A stretch of DNA of 49,575 bases from Pseudoalteromonas piscicida. GTDB lineage: Bacteria; Pseudomonadota; Gammaproteobacteria; Enterobacterales; Alteromonadaceae. Under the pieces are notes generated by a model. It was not told where the DNA came from. It did no database searches and worked only from the letters and a program-made list of their open reading frames with translations. Where the stretch lies: NCBI RefSeq assembly GCF_002744175.1, contig NZ_NKHF01000044.1, positions 1 through 49,575 on the forward strand, given 5' to 3'. The translations under genes and the position numbers were made by a program. This document shows, piece after piece, positions 1-8,220 of the stretch (its first letter is position 1; every line of letters starts with the position of its first letter).

Positions 1-141
1 TCCGACATCTAACTGGTAGCCTGATGCCATTGTTTCAAAGCTAAATGGATTTGCATTTGCATCGGTAGCGGTTAGACCCGCAGTACCAGCAACAACGGCA
101 CTCAAAGTAAGCGCAATGGAATTCTTTTTAACGGTATTCAT
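1..141 (-). CDS. N-terminal part of HvfA/EGKCG-like secreted RiPP precursor (partial)
   Basis: Only the first 47 codons lie in the window; the 3' end is beyond base 1. The reading frame starts at ATG 141-139, preceded on the minus strand by a purine-rich GAGAGAG Shine-Dalgarno region. The peptide opens with a Lys-rich n-region and a hydrophobic h-region (residues 8-24), then an Ala-rich cleavage site near DANA (residues 27-30). The mature part begins NPFSFETMASGYQLDVG. This layout (signal peptide, then a mature start of the type NPF...LSSGYM) is what I recall for HvfA-type precursors, also called bufferins or EGKCG-motif proteins, which are modified by DUF692 (HvfB) enzymes with HvfC partners and linked to copper stress. 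The Cys-rich repeats that would prove it lie outside the window. An unrelated small periplasmic protein remains possible. Confidence 0.5.
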   Translation of the reverse strand, partial: MNTVKKNSIALTLSAVVAGTAGLTATDANANPFSFETMASGYQLDVG

Positions 142-429
142 CTGTTTGCTCTCTCAGAAATAGTTGATTCAATTAATAGACCCAGCTGGCTAAAATTTTA
201 TTTCACCCCTCTTCAAAAAATTCGACACTGTTTATAAAAGCTGGACGTATAGACTTTATAGTTCATCAATTCACTTTTTTCTAACCTAAGTACGCCGAAC
301 TGTACAGCTCATCCACACTACTTAAAATGAACAGTTCAAGAGCGTTAAGTTAAGATGACTTACACATTATGATTCGCTAAAATGGCGCACTTTTTTACTG
401 CGATTTTTTGTTCTGTTTAAGGTAACCAC
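142..429. other. Divergent intergenic region between HvfA-like gene and dusC
   Basis: This 288-base AT-rich spacer separates two divergently oriented genes, so it must hold both promoters. I see no convincing operator palindrome or terminator. The dusC Shine-Dalgarno AAGGT lies at about 419-423. Confidence 0.4.
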
Positions 430-1425
430 ATGAAGCTTGTTCTAGCACCGATGGAAGGTGTCGTTGATTTTAAAATGCGAGAATTACTCACAGACCTTGG
501 TGGCTTTGACCTTTGCGTTACAGAGTTCATTCGTGTTGTTGACTTAACTTTCCCGCGCAGAGTATTTACTCGCTACTGTCCTGAGCTTTTAAACGGTGGA
601 TTTACCAGAGCCGGGACACCCGTGAGGATCCAGTTGCTCGGCCAAGTTCCCCATGCACTCGCTGCGAATGCAAGAAAAGCAGTAAAACTCGGCTCCCATG
701 GAGTAGACCTTAACTTTGGTTGCCCCGCTAAAACAGTGAACAAAAGCCGAGGTGGTGCAGTTCTATTGAAAGAGCCAGAACAAATATACCAAATAATTAA
801 AGCTGTGAGAGAAGCGGTTCCCGCTGAGCACGAGGTCAGCGCGAAAATTCGTCTGGGGTTTGATGATGATGCGAATAGCACGGAAATTGTAGATGCTGTA
901 GAGCAAGCTGGAGCGTCAAGCCTCGCCATTCACGCAAGAACAAAACGAGATGGGTATAAGCCCCCTGCTTACTGGGAAAAAATTCCTCCATTGCTTTCAA
1001 GACTCAGTATTCCCGTGGTTGCCAATGGTGAAATTTGGCAAGTGAAAGATGCCATGCGATGCCAAGAACAAAGTCAGTGCCAAGATCTAATGCTTGGTCG
1101 TGGTGCACTGGCGACTCCAGACCTTGCAGCAAAAATCAAAGCCCATGTCACTGACACACCTTATACGCCACTTAACTGGGAAAATGTGGTCCATCATATT
1201 TTGCACTCTTCCATGCACCAAGATGAAAACATGAGTGAAAAGTACTTTTCCGCCAGAACCAAACAATGGCTCAGCTACCTGAAGCGTCAATATGCTGGGG
1301 CCCACGTCCTATTCGATGAAATTAAAACGCTTAAAAGTAAAGGTGACGTCATCAAGGTGTTGGAGAAGTACGCAATATCCCCTGACCTTGATTCAAATCA
1401 TAACAGCAAAATTTTACTGAAATGA
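430..1425 (+). CDS. dusC: tRNA-dihydrouridine synthase C (tRNA-dihydrouridine(16) synthase)
   Basis: The product is an FMN-dependent cytoplasmic flavoenzyme that reduces a uridine in the tRNA D-loop to dihydrouridine using NADPH; the DusC subfamily modifies U16. The protein has 331 residues, close to the family's usual length. It begins with the Dus signature LAPMEGVVD (residues 5-13). The catalytic cysteine lies in LNFGCPAKTVNKSRGGAVLL, at Cys98. The phosphate-binding VVANGEIW follows near 197-204. The C-terminal helical domain with FDEIKTLKS suggests DusC rather than DusA or DusB. The ATG at 430 has an AAGGT Shine-Dalgarno about 7 bases upstream. The next gene follows after 28 bases in the same direction, so the two may be co-transcribed. 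Confidence 0.93.
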   Translation: MKLVLAPMEGVVDFKMRELLTDLGGFDLCVTEFIRVVDLTFPRRVFTRYCPELLNGGFTRAGTPVRIQLLGQVPHALAANARKAVKLGSHGVDLNFGCPAKTVNKSRGGAVLLKEPEQIYQIIKAVREAVPAEHEVSAKIRLGFDDDANSTEIVDAVEQAGASSLAIHARTKRDGYKPPAYWEKIPPLLSRLSIPVVANGEIWQVKDAMRCQEQSQCQDLMLGRGALATPDLAAKIKAHVTDTPYTPLNWENVVHHILHSSMHQDENMSEKYFSARTKQWLSYLKRQYAGAHVLFDEIKTLKSKGDVIKVLEKYAISPDLDSNHNSKILLK

Positions 1426-1429
1426 TAAT

Positions 1430-1453
1430 GGGGCGTCGGATAGGAGAGCGCCC
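1430..1453 (+). promoter_or_regulatory. Small hairpin around the DksA-like gene's ribosome binding site
   Basis: Between the dusC stop and the next ATG, GGGCG (about 1431-1435) can pair with CGCCC (about 1448-1452). The Shine-Dalgarno AGGAG lies in the 13-base loop between them. The stem ends one base before the ATG. It has no T-tract and so is not an intrinsic terminator. It could tune translation, but a 5-bp stem may also occur by chance. Confidence 0.3.
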
Positions 1454-1828
1454 ATGAATGAAAATACACATAACTATGAGCAAAGCTTACAAACTGAGCT
1501 CGCTGCATTAAGAAACGACTTTTTAGGAGAGCTTAAATCTTCTCCCAATGAGTTCACTCATAACCTCGCTAATACTCTAGAGCTTAATCCACCTAATAAG
1601 TGGCTAGACATTGTGATGGAAAAGATCAATCCGGAGCAATTTCCGCTATACGATAGGTTGATGAAAGTAGAAGCTGCACTTTGCCAAATGGAAATAGGTC
1701 AGTTTGGGTATTGCTGTGATTGCGAACAAACCATAGAACCGGAGTTGCTAGAGCAAGACCCTGCAACCCAGCGCTGCCTTAGCTGCAAAACTAAGGCTGT
1801 GAAAAGTGCGGATATGCAGCAAAAATAG
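1454..1828 (+). CDS. DksA/TraR-family C4 zinc-finger protein
   Basis: This 124-residue cytoplasmic protein ends in the DksA/TraR zinc finger, with Cys87, Cys90, Cys108 and Cys111 spaced CxxC-x17-CxxC as in the family. Family members insert a coiled coil into the RNA polymerase secondary channel and alter transcription with ppGpp, or act as TraR-like variants. Here the N-terminal 80 residues are helical and short, and I do not see the acidic DxxDxA coiled-coil tip of true DksA. A paralogue of unknown target is therefore more likely than DksA itself. AGGAG precedes the ATG by about 8 bases. The gene sits 28 bases after dusC, and its 3' end overlaps the convergent DUF3080 gene by 38 bases. Confidence 0.85.
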   Translation: MNENTHNYEQSLQTELAALRNDFLGELKSSPNEFTHNLANTLELNPPNKWLDIVMEKINPEQFPLYDRLMKVEAALCQMEIGQFGYCCDCEQTIEPELLEQDPATQRCLSCKTKAVKSADMQQK

Positions 1829-2795
1829 TTGCTGGAAAATAGACAATATTGGCAATCAATTGTTGTGCTTGTTGTTCATTCAGCGCTAGTCTTGAGTTGA
1901 GCGCAACAAATGCTTGCTTTTGTGACCACCCCTGATAATGAAGTCCCACATCCACTTCCATCAGCGTTAAGATTAGCGCTTTATGTTGCTCAACCGCATC
2001 TTTACATTTTGTAACAGATGTAGGTACATTAATGAAACCATCACGCCAGTTTAGCCCAGCGACTTTTGGGCAGCTGGCTGGCAACAAGGCCAAAATATAA
2101 GGTTGTTTAGTGTCTGCCGAGATTGTTACTTCACTCAAGGCTTGGGTTTCAGCCCGCAGCTTGCTGAGACTGGCCAACACTTTGGTTGGTGAAGCTTGTA
2201 TAGACCCATAAAAGTTCAATTTAGATTGATACCATTCTTTACCGTTTGGTAGTTGATGTAACCCTAACATAGATCTGGGTTTGTACTCGTTTAAGTAGCG
2301 CTGTAAAGCCTGACCAGCAGGGAAATCGCCACTCACTGATCCCAGCTGCTCTAGCAGTGCTTTATGCTCAAATCGGTTCAAACGGATATTGCTTTCGTCC
2401 GCTTCAATTAGCTTAGTCTGCACAAATCCCAACCATTGGTTAAGTGCCTCGTCACTCACGGCTCCCCTGACGTTCTCAATAACAGAAATATACGCAGGCC
2501 ATGGCAAATAGCGCTCAGGATAGCGCTCTTGAATACGTAAATAGTCCAGCTCTTTATGCGCCATTACATTTGTCGTGTCTAGACTTGTGGCCAGTATGGC
2601 ATGTCTAAGCTGCAAGTACCCTTCAGTGAAAGGAAGTGTATTGATATCGTCGCTATGCGTATTAATAAAAGCACTGTTTAACGAACGCAGTGCAACACGA
2701 AGCTCTTTGTCAGTCTTAGGATTAGTTTGTTCGCTACAACCGGTTAAAGAGAAAAAAATGGTGAGGGCTAGGAGGACAAGTAAATACTTTTTCAT
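1791..2795 (-). CDS. DUF3080-family lipoprotein
   Basis: The product has 334 residues with a lipoprotein signal peptide: a Lys-Lys n-region, a Leu-rich core and a lipobox LTGC with the lipidated Cys near residue 20. The next residues, SEQ, have no Asp at +2, so outer-membrane retention is expected. The rest matches what I know of DUF3080, a gammaproteobacterial family of unknown function. Conserved-looking segments are RYPERYLPWPAYISV and LLPASCPKVAGLNWRDGF, and two Cys lie near residues 245 and 265. The stop codon falls inside the 3' end of the DksA-like gene on the opposite strand. The gene lies just downstream of the terminator of the TPR/TonB operon, so it probably has its own promoter or depends on read-through. 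Confidence 0.8.
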   Translation of the reverse strand: MKKYLLVLLALTIFFSLTGCSEQTNPKTDKELRVALRSLNSAFINTHSDDINTLPFTEGYLQLRHAILATSLDTTNVMAHKELDYLRIQERYPERYLPWPAYISVIENVRGAVSDEALNQWLGFVQTKLIEADESNIRLNRFEHKALLEQLGSVSGDFPAGQALQRYLNEYKPRSMLGLHQLPNGKEWYQSKLNFYGSIQASPTKVLASLSKLRAETQALSEVTISADTKQPYILALLPASCPKVAGLNWRDGFINVPTSVTKCKDAVEQHKALILTLMEVDVGLHYQGWSQKQAFVALNSRLALNEQQAQQLIANIVYFPATIFAAYPHFSQP

Positions 2796-2818
2796 CGTTT
2801 CACTTCAAATTTTAAAAT

Positions 2819-2846
2819 CAAAAAAGCCCCTTTCGGGGCTTTTTAA
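2819..2846 (-). terminator. Rho-independent terminator of the TonB/TPR operon
   Basis: AAAAAGCCCC (2821-2830), loop TTTC, GGGGCTTTTT (2835-2844). It begins directly after the stop of the TPR gene on the minus strand and is followed by a T-run in that direction. The symmetric A/T tracts could also make it work from the other side. Confidence 0.9.
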
Positions 2847-4106
2847 TTAGAGGCTTACGCCTCTGCGCTGTGCTTTATCTTTAATAAGGTTTGCCCAGCT
2901 TTTAGCATATTTTCGAGTGCGAGGATCGTCCTGCGCTTTCAAAATAGCTGTATAAGCTTGCTTAAACTTATCTTGATAATAGTAGCTTTCTGCTAAGTCT
3001 ACGTAAACATCACCCTTTTTCTTGGTTCCAAGTTCAAGGGCCTTGTTCAGTCTAACTACCGCTTCGCTAAAACGTTGTCTTTGTCTTAACAAACTACCAA
3101 CTTTAGCGTATAGCTCTGCATCATCATCAAACTTTGCAGCTTCTTCATAGTATTTAGCTGCTTCGTCAAGATGCTTTGCTTGGTGGAAATAGCTAGCTAC
3201 TGCATTGACGTTTGCTTTAGTACGCTCGACTTTGCCATCTTTGATCGCTTTTTCGTACGTAATAGCAGCATTCCAAGGTATCTCAACAAGAGAATATAAA
3301 CTACCTAAAATCTTGTAGTGATTCTCTTTTTCAAAATAACCTTTGTCATATGCAACTTTCATTATCGTCAAACCTTTGCTGTATTCTTCGGTTTGAAGAT
3401 AAAAACTACCTAAGCGAGTCCAAGACTGAGGATCTTCAGGGAAGATTTTTACCATTACTTCACCCACTTCAACAGCCTTCTTAAACTGTTTCAGGTCAAA
3501 GTAAGCACCAATCTTCATCAAGTAGTATTGCTTGTTAGGCTCTTCAGATGCTGCAATTGCTTTATCAGCTGGCTCAATTACATTAGCGTACTGCTTAAGC
3601 TCGTAATAACCCTGTGCGATACGGCCGTATACGGCAGGGTCATTCTCACCAGTAAAGTCCATCCACGCTTTGTAAGCTTTGATCCCTTCCGCGTACTTTT
3701 CAGTACCTAAAAGGAGATCGCCTAACAACTTCATCAAGTCACCTTGGTCTTTGAAGTTTAGCGCATCAGGTGCAATCGCTTGGCGAGTATACTTAATCGC
3801 TTCAGCATAGTTCTCTTTCTGAGCATAGAGCTGGCCTAGGTAACGGTTAACCGTTGCTTTATCGAACTCATCAGAAGGGTCTAGCTCGCGAAGCATCGCT
3901 ATCGCTTCGTCTACTTTCTCTTCGTTATAAAGATCGAACGCTTTGGCAACTTTCTTACCTACTCGCTCACCCATAATCTTCGTTTTTGCTGCTTTGCGCT
4001 TTTCTATTTCTTCATAGTTCGGCGCAGCCGCAGCTGAAGTTGAGTACATGCCGCCAGTCAAAGCAATTAGAAGAGCAAGAGCTGTAAATTTAGGTAAACT
4101 TTTCAT
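2847..4106 (-). CDS. TPR-repeat periplasmic protein of the TonB operon
   Basis: The protein has 419 residues with a Sec signal peptide (MKSLPKFTALALLIALTGG, cleavage near the SAAAA stretch). Almost the whole mature part is tetratricopeptide repeats: successive 34-residue helix pairs such as ATVNRYLGQLYAQKENYAEAI, PAVYGRIAQGYYELKQYANVI and GDVYVDLAESYYYQDKFKQAY. It is the last gene of the DUF3450-ExbB-ExbB-ExbD-TonB-TPR operon, 11 bases after tonB. TPR proteins recur in this position in marine gammaproteobacteria. A role as a periplasmic scaffold for the TonB complex is inferred from position only. The gene ends at a strong terminator. Confidence 0.88.
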   Translation of the reverse strand: MKSLPKFTALALLIALTGGMYSTSAAAAPNYEEIEKRKAAKTKIMGERVGKKVAKAFDLYNEEKVDEAIAMLRELDPSDEFDKATVNRYLGQLYAQKENYAEAIKYTRQAIAPDALNFKDQGDLMKLLGDLLLGTEKYAEGIKAYKAWMDFTGENDPAVYGRIAQGYYELKQYANVIEPADKAIAASEEPNKQYYLMKIGAYFDLKQFKKAVEVGEVMVKIFPEDPQSWTRLGSFYLQTEEYSKGLTIMKVAYDKGYFEKENHYKILGSLYSLVEIPWNAAITYEKAIKDGKVERTKANVNAVASYFHQAKHLDEAAKYYEEAAKFDDDAELYAKVGSLLRQRQRFSEAVVRLNKALELGTKKKGDVYVDLAESYYYQDKFKQAYTAILKAQDDPRTRKYAKSWANLIKDKAQRRGVSL

Positions 4107-4117
4107 ATCCTGCCCCC

Positions 4118-4735
4118 TTAATTACCTTGGTTCAACGTAAAGTCTAGCTGAACAGTGATGCCCGGCTGTTTCTGAGGTTTACCATCAACAACCTTAGGAC
4201 GATACTTCCACTTACGAAGTGCACGCTTAGCTTCACGGTCGAAGATTCGTCTAGGTTCCGCTTCAATAACTTCGATGTCTTCAACACCGCCTAGTTCATT
4301 GATAGTGAAAGATAGACGTACCCAACCCTCTTTGCCGTCACGAGCAGCTTGTGGTGGATACTTAGGTTCGATTCGAACGATAGGTGTTGCATCACCATCA
4401 CGACCGAACTCACCTGGTCCAGATAAACCACCTGCTGTACCACCTAGGTCAATGCTAGGCATGTTAAAGCCGATATTACCAGCAGTTGGATCAGCCGTGT
4501 CTGGCTGAGGTGGCTGCGGCTTTGGCGGCTGCTTTGGCGGTGGCGGCGGCGGAGGCGGGACACGCTTCCGCTGCTGCACCTTAGATTCAGGTGGATTCGA
4601 CATAATCTCGACTACGATTTGTTCTTTTTGAACATCCGCCCTATCTGCTCCTCCGGAGATCAGATATGACATAAAAAAGAACAAGCCGAGAGTTACTGCC
4701 CCACCTGCTAGAAGTGAAAACAGAAGTCGAATCAT
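4118..4735 (-). CDS. tonB: TonB-family energy transducer
   Basis: TonB spans the periplasm and passes energy from the ExbB/ExbD proton channel to outer-membrane receptors. This 205-residue copy has an N-terminal membrane anchor (residues 4-27) and a short spacer with a run of eight prolines followed by KQPPKPQPPQPD (about 61-81). The C-terminal TonB domain runs from about 118 to 203 and includes YPPQAARDGKEGWVRLSF and the hallmark ALRKWKYRPKVVDGKP. It is shorter than E. coli TonB, as is usual for TonB2-type proteins. Its start overlaps the exbD stop as TAATG, which implies translational coupling. Confidence 0.93.
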   Translation of the reverse strand: MIRLLFSLLAGGAVTLGLFFFMSYLISGGADRADVQKEQIVVEIMSNPPESKVQQRKRVPPPPPPPPKQPPKPQPPQPDTADPTAGNIGFNMPSIDLGGTAGGLSGPGEFGRDGDATPIVRIEPKYPPQAARDGKEGWVRLSFTINELGGVEDIEVIEAEPRRIFDREAKRALRKWKYRPKVVDGKPQKQPGITVQLDFTLNQGN

Positions 4736-5139
4736 TACTGATCTCCAGCTATTGAAATCTTCAGGTTGTCGCCAGTCGCTTTGATTTGGTCCATAACCTT
4801 CACAACTACACCGTGTTTCGCACCTTTGTCGGCTTGAATAATTACCACGTCAGTAGGCTGCTCAGCCATTAGACTTTCAAGGTTTGCACTTACACGCTCA
4901 ACATCTACCTGACGCTTATCCATCCAAATCTCACCGTTTTCACGGATTGCGATGAAGATGTTCGCATTCTTAGTCTTTTGTGCTTGTGCCGCTTTTGGCT
5001 TGTTAACCTCAATACCAGCTTCTTTAACAAAAGAAGTGGTAACGATGAAGAAGATAAGCATGATGAATACGATGTCTAGCATCGGTGTCATATCTACTGC
5101 TGCATCTTCCTCTTCACGAAAACGTTGTTTACGTGCCAT
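4735..5139 (-). CDS. exbD: ExbD biopolymer transport protein
   Basis: ExbD is the single-pass partner of ExbB in the proton channel that energises TonB. The product has 134 residues: a basic and acidic cytosolic N-terminus, then one transmembrane helix in DMTPMLDIVFIMLIFFIVTT. Asp22 of TPMLD is the conserved proton-carrying aspartate. The periplasmic domain (residues 45-134) has the expected VVIQADKGAKHG and MDQIKATG motifs. It lies between exbB and tonB in the operon and overlaps tonB at TAATG. Confidence 0.94.
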   Translation of the reverse strand: MARKQRFREEEDAAVDMTPMLDIVFIMLIFFIVTTSFVKEAGIEVNKPKAAQAQKTKNANIFIAIRENGEIWMDKRQVDVERVSANLESLMAEQPTDVVIIQADKGAKHGVVVKVMDQIKATGDNLKISIAGDQ

Positions 5140-5153
5140 AGTTCAATCTCTCT

Positions 5154-5678
5154 CTAGTGATGAGGCAAGCTATCAACTAGCTTCTCTTTAGCCATTTTCG
5201 CACGTGCTTCTAGACGCGTGCTAAAGAAAACACCTGATAGTGCCGCAACCATTCCAGCCATTGTTGGTATCGTAGCCATTGAAATGCCTGAAGCCATTAA
5301 TCGTGCGTTACCCGTACCTTGAGTAGCCATCGTTTCAAATACTGTGATCATACCTGTCACTGTACCTAAAAGACCGATTAGTGGACACATCGCAACCAAT
5401 GTTTTGATAATCAACATACGCTCATCTAATTTTTCAGACGCTTCAGAAATCCATGCATCGCGGATTCTGTGTGCGTACCAAGACGTAGTATCTTGGCGGG
5501 CGTCCCACCTAGCGACGATTTCCTTTTGTAACTTAGGAAACTCACCTAGTAGGAACCAATAGCGCTCAATCATTAAAACCCACATTAGAAAGAGTGCTAT
5601 TGCGACCACGTATAATACATCGCCGCCTGTAGCAACAAAATCCCTGATAGATTCCCATACCTCCATCAGGACTAACAT
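5154..5678 (-). CDS. exbB: ExbB/TolQ/MotA-family proton channel protein (short ExbB)
   Basis: The protein has 174 residues with three membrane segments: about 17-37, then a pair around 90-115 and 130-155. The latter contain the family hallmark PLIGLLGTVTGMITVFETMATQGTGNARLMASGIS. This is the compact ExbB that pairs with ExbD. The ATG overlaps the stop of the longer ExbB-like gene as TAATG, and exbD follows after 14 bases. An internal ATG four codons in (MEVWES) is an alternative start. Confidence 0.92.
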   Translation of the reverse strand: MLVLMEVWESIRDFVATGGDVLYVVAIALFLMWVLMIERYWFLLGEFPKLQKEIVARWDARQDTTSWYAHRIRDAWISEASEKLDERMLIIKTLVAMCPLIGLLGTVTGMITVFETMATQGTGNARLMASGISMATIPTMAGMVAALSGVFFSTRLEARAKMAKEKLVDSLPHH

Positions 5679-7042
5679 TAGGCTTTCTCCTTCTCCGCGT
5701 GAGCAGCAACAATACCTGCGCTTTGCTCATCTAGGATATGTAGAACCGCTTTACTACGACCAGCAACAACAGCGTGAAGTAGAATTAGAGGTAGTGCTGC
5801 AATTAGACCTAGTGCTGTAGTTACTAGCGCTAGAGAGATGTTACCAGCCATGATCTTCGGATCACCAGTACCGTAAAGTGTGATTGATTCGAACGTCATG
5901 ATCATACCAACAACTGTACCTAGTAGACCTAGTAGTGGCGCGATTGCCGCTAGGATCTTGATGATGTTTACACCCATCTCAATACGTGGCGTTTCACGTA
6001 GGATAGCTTCATCAAGTTTAAGCTCTAGGTTCTCAACGTCTTGATCTTTGTTATCGTGGTAAACTTTCAAGATACGACCAAGTGGGTTGTTTGTGTTAGG
6101 GTTGTTAGCATTTTTGATTTGTGCTTTCATTTTGCCGCTAACAATGAACAGGTCAAGCATACGGATAACGGCAATTAGTGCACCTAGAATTAGTAGTGCA
6201 GTAATGATGTAACCTACCGTATCACCTTGGTGCCAACGTTCTTCAATTGTTGCACGCTGTGTATTAAGTTGTAGTAGTGAACCACGAGTTGGGTCAACTG
6301 CAAACTTAACGTATTGGTTAGCAGATGCACCGATTAGACGATCAACACCAGCCAGCTCACCGCTTGGTTGCTTACCAAGTGGAACGATTTGCTTGTTCTC
6401 TGCATCATAAATAACGTAGCCGTCTTTAGTTACAAGGTTGAAATTACCAACACGAGTTACTTCTTTAACGTTAACGTCACCATTTAACTCTGCAACTTCA
6501 GCTTCGAACTTAGAAACTTTTGCTGACTCAGTCATTTCAGTTTGGAAAGCAATCCAAAGGTCTTCTAGTTCACGAGTAGTTGGAAGCTCTTTTGCTTCTG
6601 CTAGTGAACGAAGCACTTCAGCGCGTCCTGGTTTTTCAGCACTTACTAGTGAAGCTTCGATTGAACCGATAGCATCAGCCGCTGAACGACGAACAACACC
6701 GAACATCTCACCTAGTGTGCCTTTCGCGTTTTCAAGCTCAACTTCTTTCTCAGCAAGAGTAACTTCGTTTTGCTTGAATTGCTCATTTAAACGCTCGCCA
6801 CGAGCTTTTTCAGCAGCAAGATCACGCTTTGCTTTGTTCAGTAATGCTTGTTTGTCAGCACGGTCGTTTAAAAACTCTTGCTCACGTTGCTTGTTGATTT
6901 TTCCTTCAGAGATACGGTTTTGTTTAACCTGCTCTAGGATTTTGTCTAAGGCTTCAGTATTTGCGTGTGCATTTAGCGCGGCACCAGCAGAAACTGTTAA
7001 CGCTGCAGCAACTGCAAAACCTTTAAATAGTTTCTTCATCAT
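5678..7042 (-). CDS. TtpC-like long ExbB-family protein
   Basis: The protein has 454 residues, far longer than classical ExbB. It starts with a cleavable signal peptide (1-27, ending AHA), then a long charged coiled coil (about 30-115) and a mixed periplasmic domain to about 265. A membrane helix lies at about 270-292. The MotA/TolQ/ExbB domain is at the C-terminus (about 355-435), with IAPLLGLLGTVVGMIMTFESITLYGTGDPKIMAGNIS. This architecture and operon position match TtpC, the extra component of Vibrio TonB2 systems. The double ATG at 7042/7039 leaves the exact start ambiguous by one codon. The preceding gene ends three bases upstream. Confidence 0.9.
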   Translation of the reverse strand: MMKKLFKGFAVAAALTVSAGAALNAHANTEALDKILEQVKQNRISEGKINKQREQEFLNDRADKQALLNKAKRDLAAEKARGERLNEQFKQNEVTLAEKEVELENAKGTLGEMFGVVRRSAADAIGSIEASLVSAEKPGRAEVLRSLAEAKELPTTRELEDLWIAFQTEMTESAKVSKFEAEVAELNGDVNVKEVTRVGNFNLVTKDGYVIYDAENKQIVPLGKQPSGELAGVDRLIGASANQYVKFAVDPTRGSLLQLNTQRATIEERWHQGDTVGYIITALLILGALIAVIRMLDLFIVSGKMKAQIKNANNPNTNNPLGRILKVYHDNKDQDVENLELKLDEAILRETPRIEMGVNIIKILAAIAPLLGLLGTVVGMIMTFESITLYGTGDPKIMAGNISLALVTTALGLIAALPLILLHAVVAGRSKAVLHILDEQSAGIVAAHAEKEKA

Positions 7043-7045
7043 TTA

Positions 7046-7816
7046 TTACTCCGCGCCAAAGATAGGTAGGTTTACAAGTTCAGGAGCCGCTTGCTTACGT
7101 GCAATACGGATCATGCTCTTAACTGGCTTAAGATATTCTTCACCCAGTTGATCCCACTGCTTAGAGTCGTTGTTCCAAACCCAAGCGTGTTTTTGGTCGA
7201 ACGACTGAGCAACGTATGCAATACGGCCAAGACGTGCGAAGTCAACATTGATATTTTTGCCATTTTGTTCAAGAGAACCTTGGCTTGCAACCATAGTTGT
7301 ACTGTAGTCAGTTTCAATTGTGTAAGCTTCAAGCACTTGACGGAACTTCTCAGAAGTAGTCACAGATGCGTTAGTCATGATGCTACGAAGTTTCTCCACA
7401 CGAGCAAGACGCGTTTCTTGATTAAACGGAACGTCCGCTTTGATGAATTGCTCAAGCGTATCGATCATGCGATACATCAAAGGCACAACGTCCTGTTTTG
7501 TCTTATCAATAGTACCAATTTGACGCTCAAGAGACTCGATACCAGCATTCTGGTCTGCTACTAGACGTGCAACGTGATCGTTGTACACTTTTAGCAGTTC
7601 TGTTTCGTCGATAAGCGCGCGGTATTCCGCGATCATTTCTAGAGACTGACCATACAGATTGTCAATCTTATCTTGAGACTTTTTAGCAGCCGTTTGAGTT
7701 TGTTGACCTACTTTTTGTATGTCATTCAAAGGATCTGCAATCACATTGCTGCTTGCAAAAGCTGTCGCGCCTAAAAGCGCCGTAGCTACAAGGCTCTTTC
7801 TGATTTTAACAGACAT
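7046..7816 (-). CDS. DUF3450-family periplasmic coiled-coil protein of the TonB operon
   Basis: The predicted 256-residue product starts at ATG 7816; the in-frame codon at 7825 is TTG and less likely. It has a signal peptide (to about SNVIA) and a long N-terminal coiled coil (about 30-110), followed by a compact domain with FNQETRLARVEKLRSIM and FDQKHAWVWNNDSKQWDQLG. DUF3450 proteins regularly head TtpC-type TonB operons; their biochemical role is unknown. As the first gene it carries the operon promoter. Confidence 0.85.
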   Translation of the reverse strand: MSVKIRKSLVATALLGATAFASSNVIADPLNDIQKVGQQTQTAAKKSQDKIDNLYGQSLEMIAEYRALIDETELLKVYNDHVARLVADQNAGIESLERQIGTIDKTKQDVVPLMYRMIDTLEQFIKADVPFNQETRLARVEKLRSIMTNASVTTSEKFRQVLEAYTIETDYSTTMVASQGSLEQNGKNINVDFARLGRIAYVAQSFDQKHAWVWNNDSKQWDQLGEEYLKPVKSMIRIARKQAAPELVNLPIFGAE

Positions 7817-8220
7817 AGTTCCCAACCAATTAAGTAATGTTACTTTTATAATTTTCGCGCTCTTAGCATCACTAAGAGCAACCCTGACATCATTTGACAG
7901 ATATCAACCGTCCAATAATGCTAAATGCAACACGATGTGTCAACTTCACCGTGAAAACATTTTTTGTCAATAAATAAGTAATAATTATATACAAAACAAA
8001 AAATTAACATCAAAAACACAGCAAAAGATACACAACTCCCGTAAAACCAACCTTTTGCATACGCCATTTACAATATGTCACATCAAATTTATTCCAATAA
8101 CCTGAATAGATATTCTATATAAAAATGATGAATACATACAAAAAACAGGAAGATAGATAGATTTTAGTGTTGCACTTTACGCAAATTATTCCATCTTCCG
8201 CCGATTAACGCAAAATTTGT
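7817..8220. other. AT-rich intergenic region upstream of the TonB operon
   Basis: About 400 bases separate two minus-strand genes. Apart from the promoter at 7984-8013, it contains only A/T-rich sequence. I see no gene, tRNA or strong hairpin. Confidence 0.5.
7984..8013 (-). promoter_or_regulatory. Candidate sigma-70 promoter of the TonB operon
   Basis: On the minus strand TTGATG (8013-8008), an 18-base spacer and a perfect TATAAT (7989-7984) face the DUF3450 gene. This predicts a 5' leader of roughly 160 bases. I see no clear Fur box nearby, which is unexpected if the system is iron-regulated. Confidence 0.45.

Noticed and set aside
6438..7151. 237-codon Ser/Ala-rich plus-strand frame
   Set aside because: It is antisense to the well-supported TtpC-like gene and has the composition typical of a shadow frame.
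7817..8220. Fur box or riboswitch upstream of the TonB operon
   Set aside because: No GATAATGATAAT-like match and no conserved stem structure could be recognised by eye.
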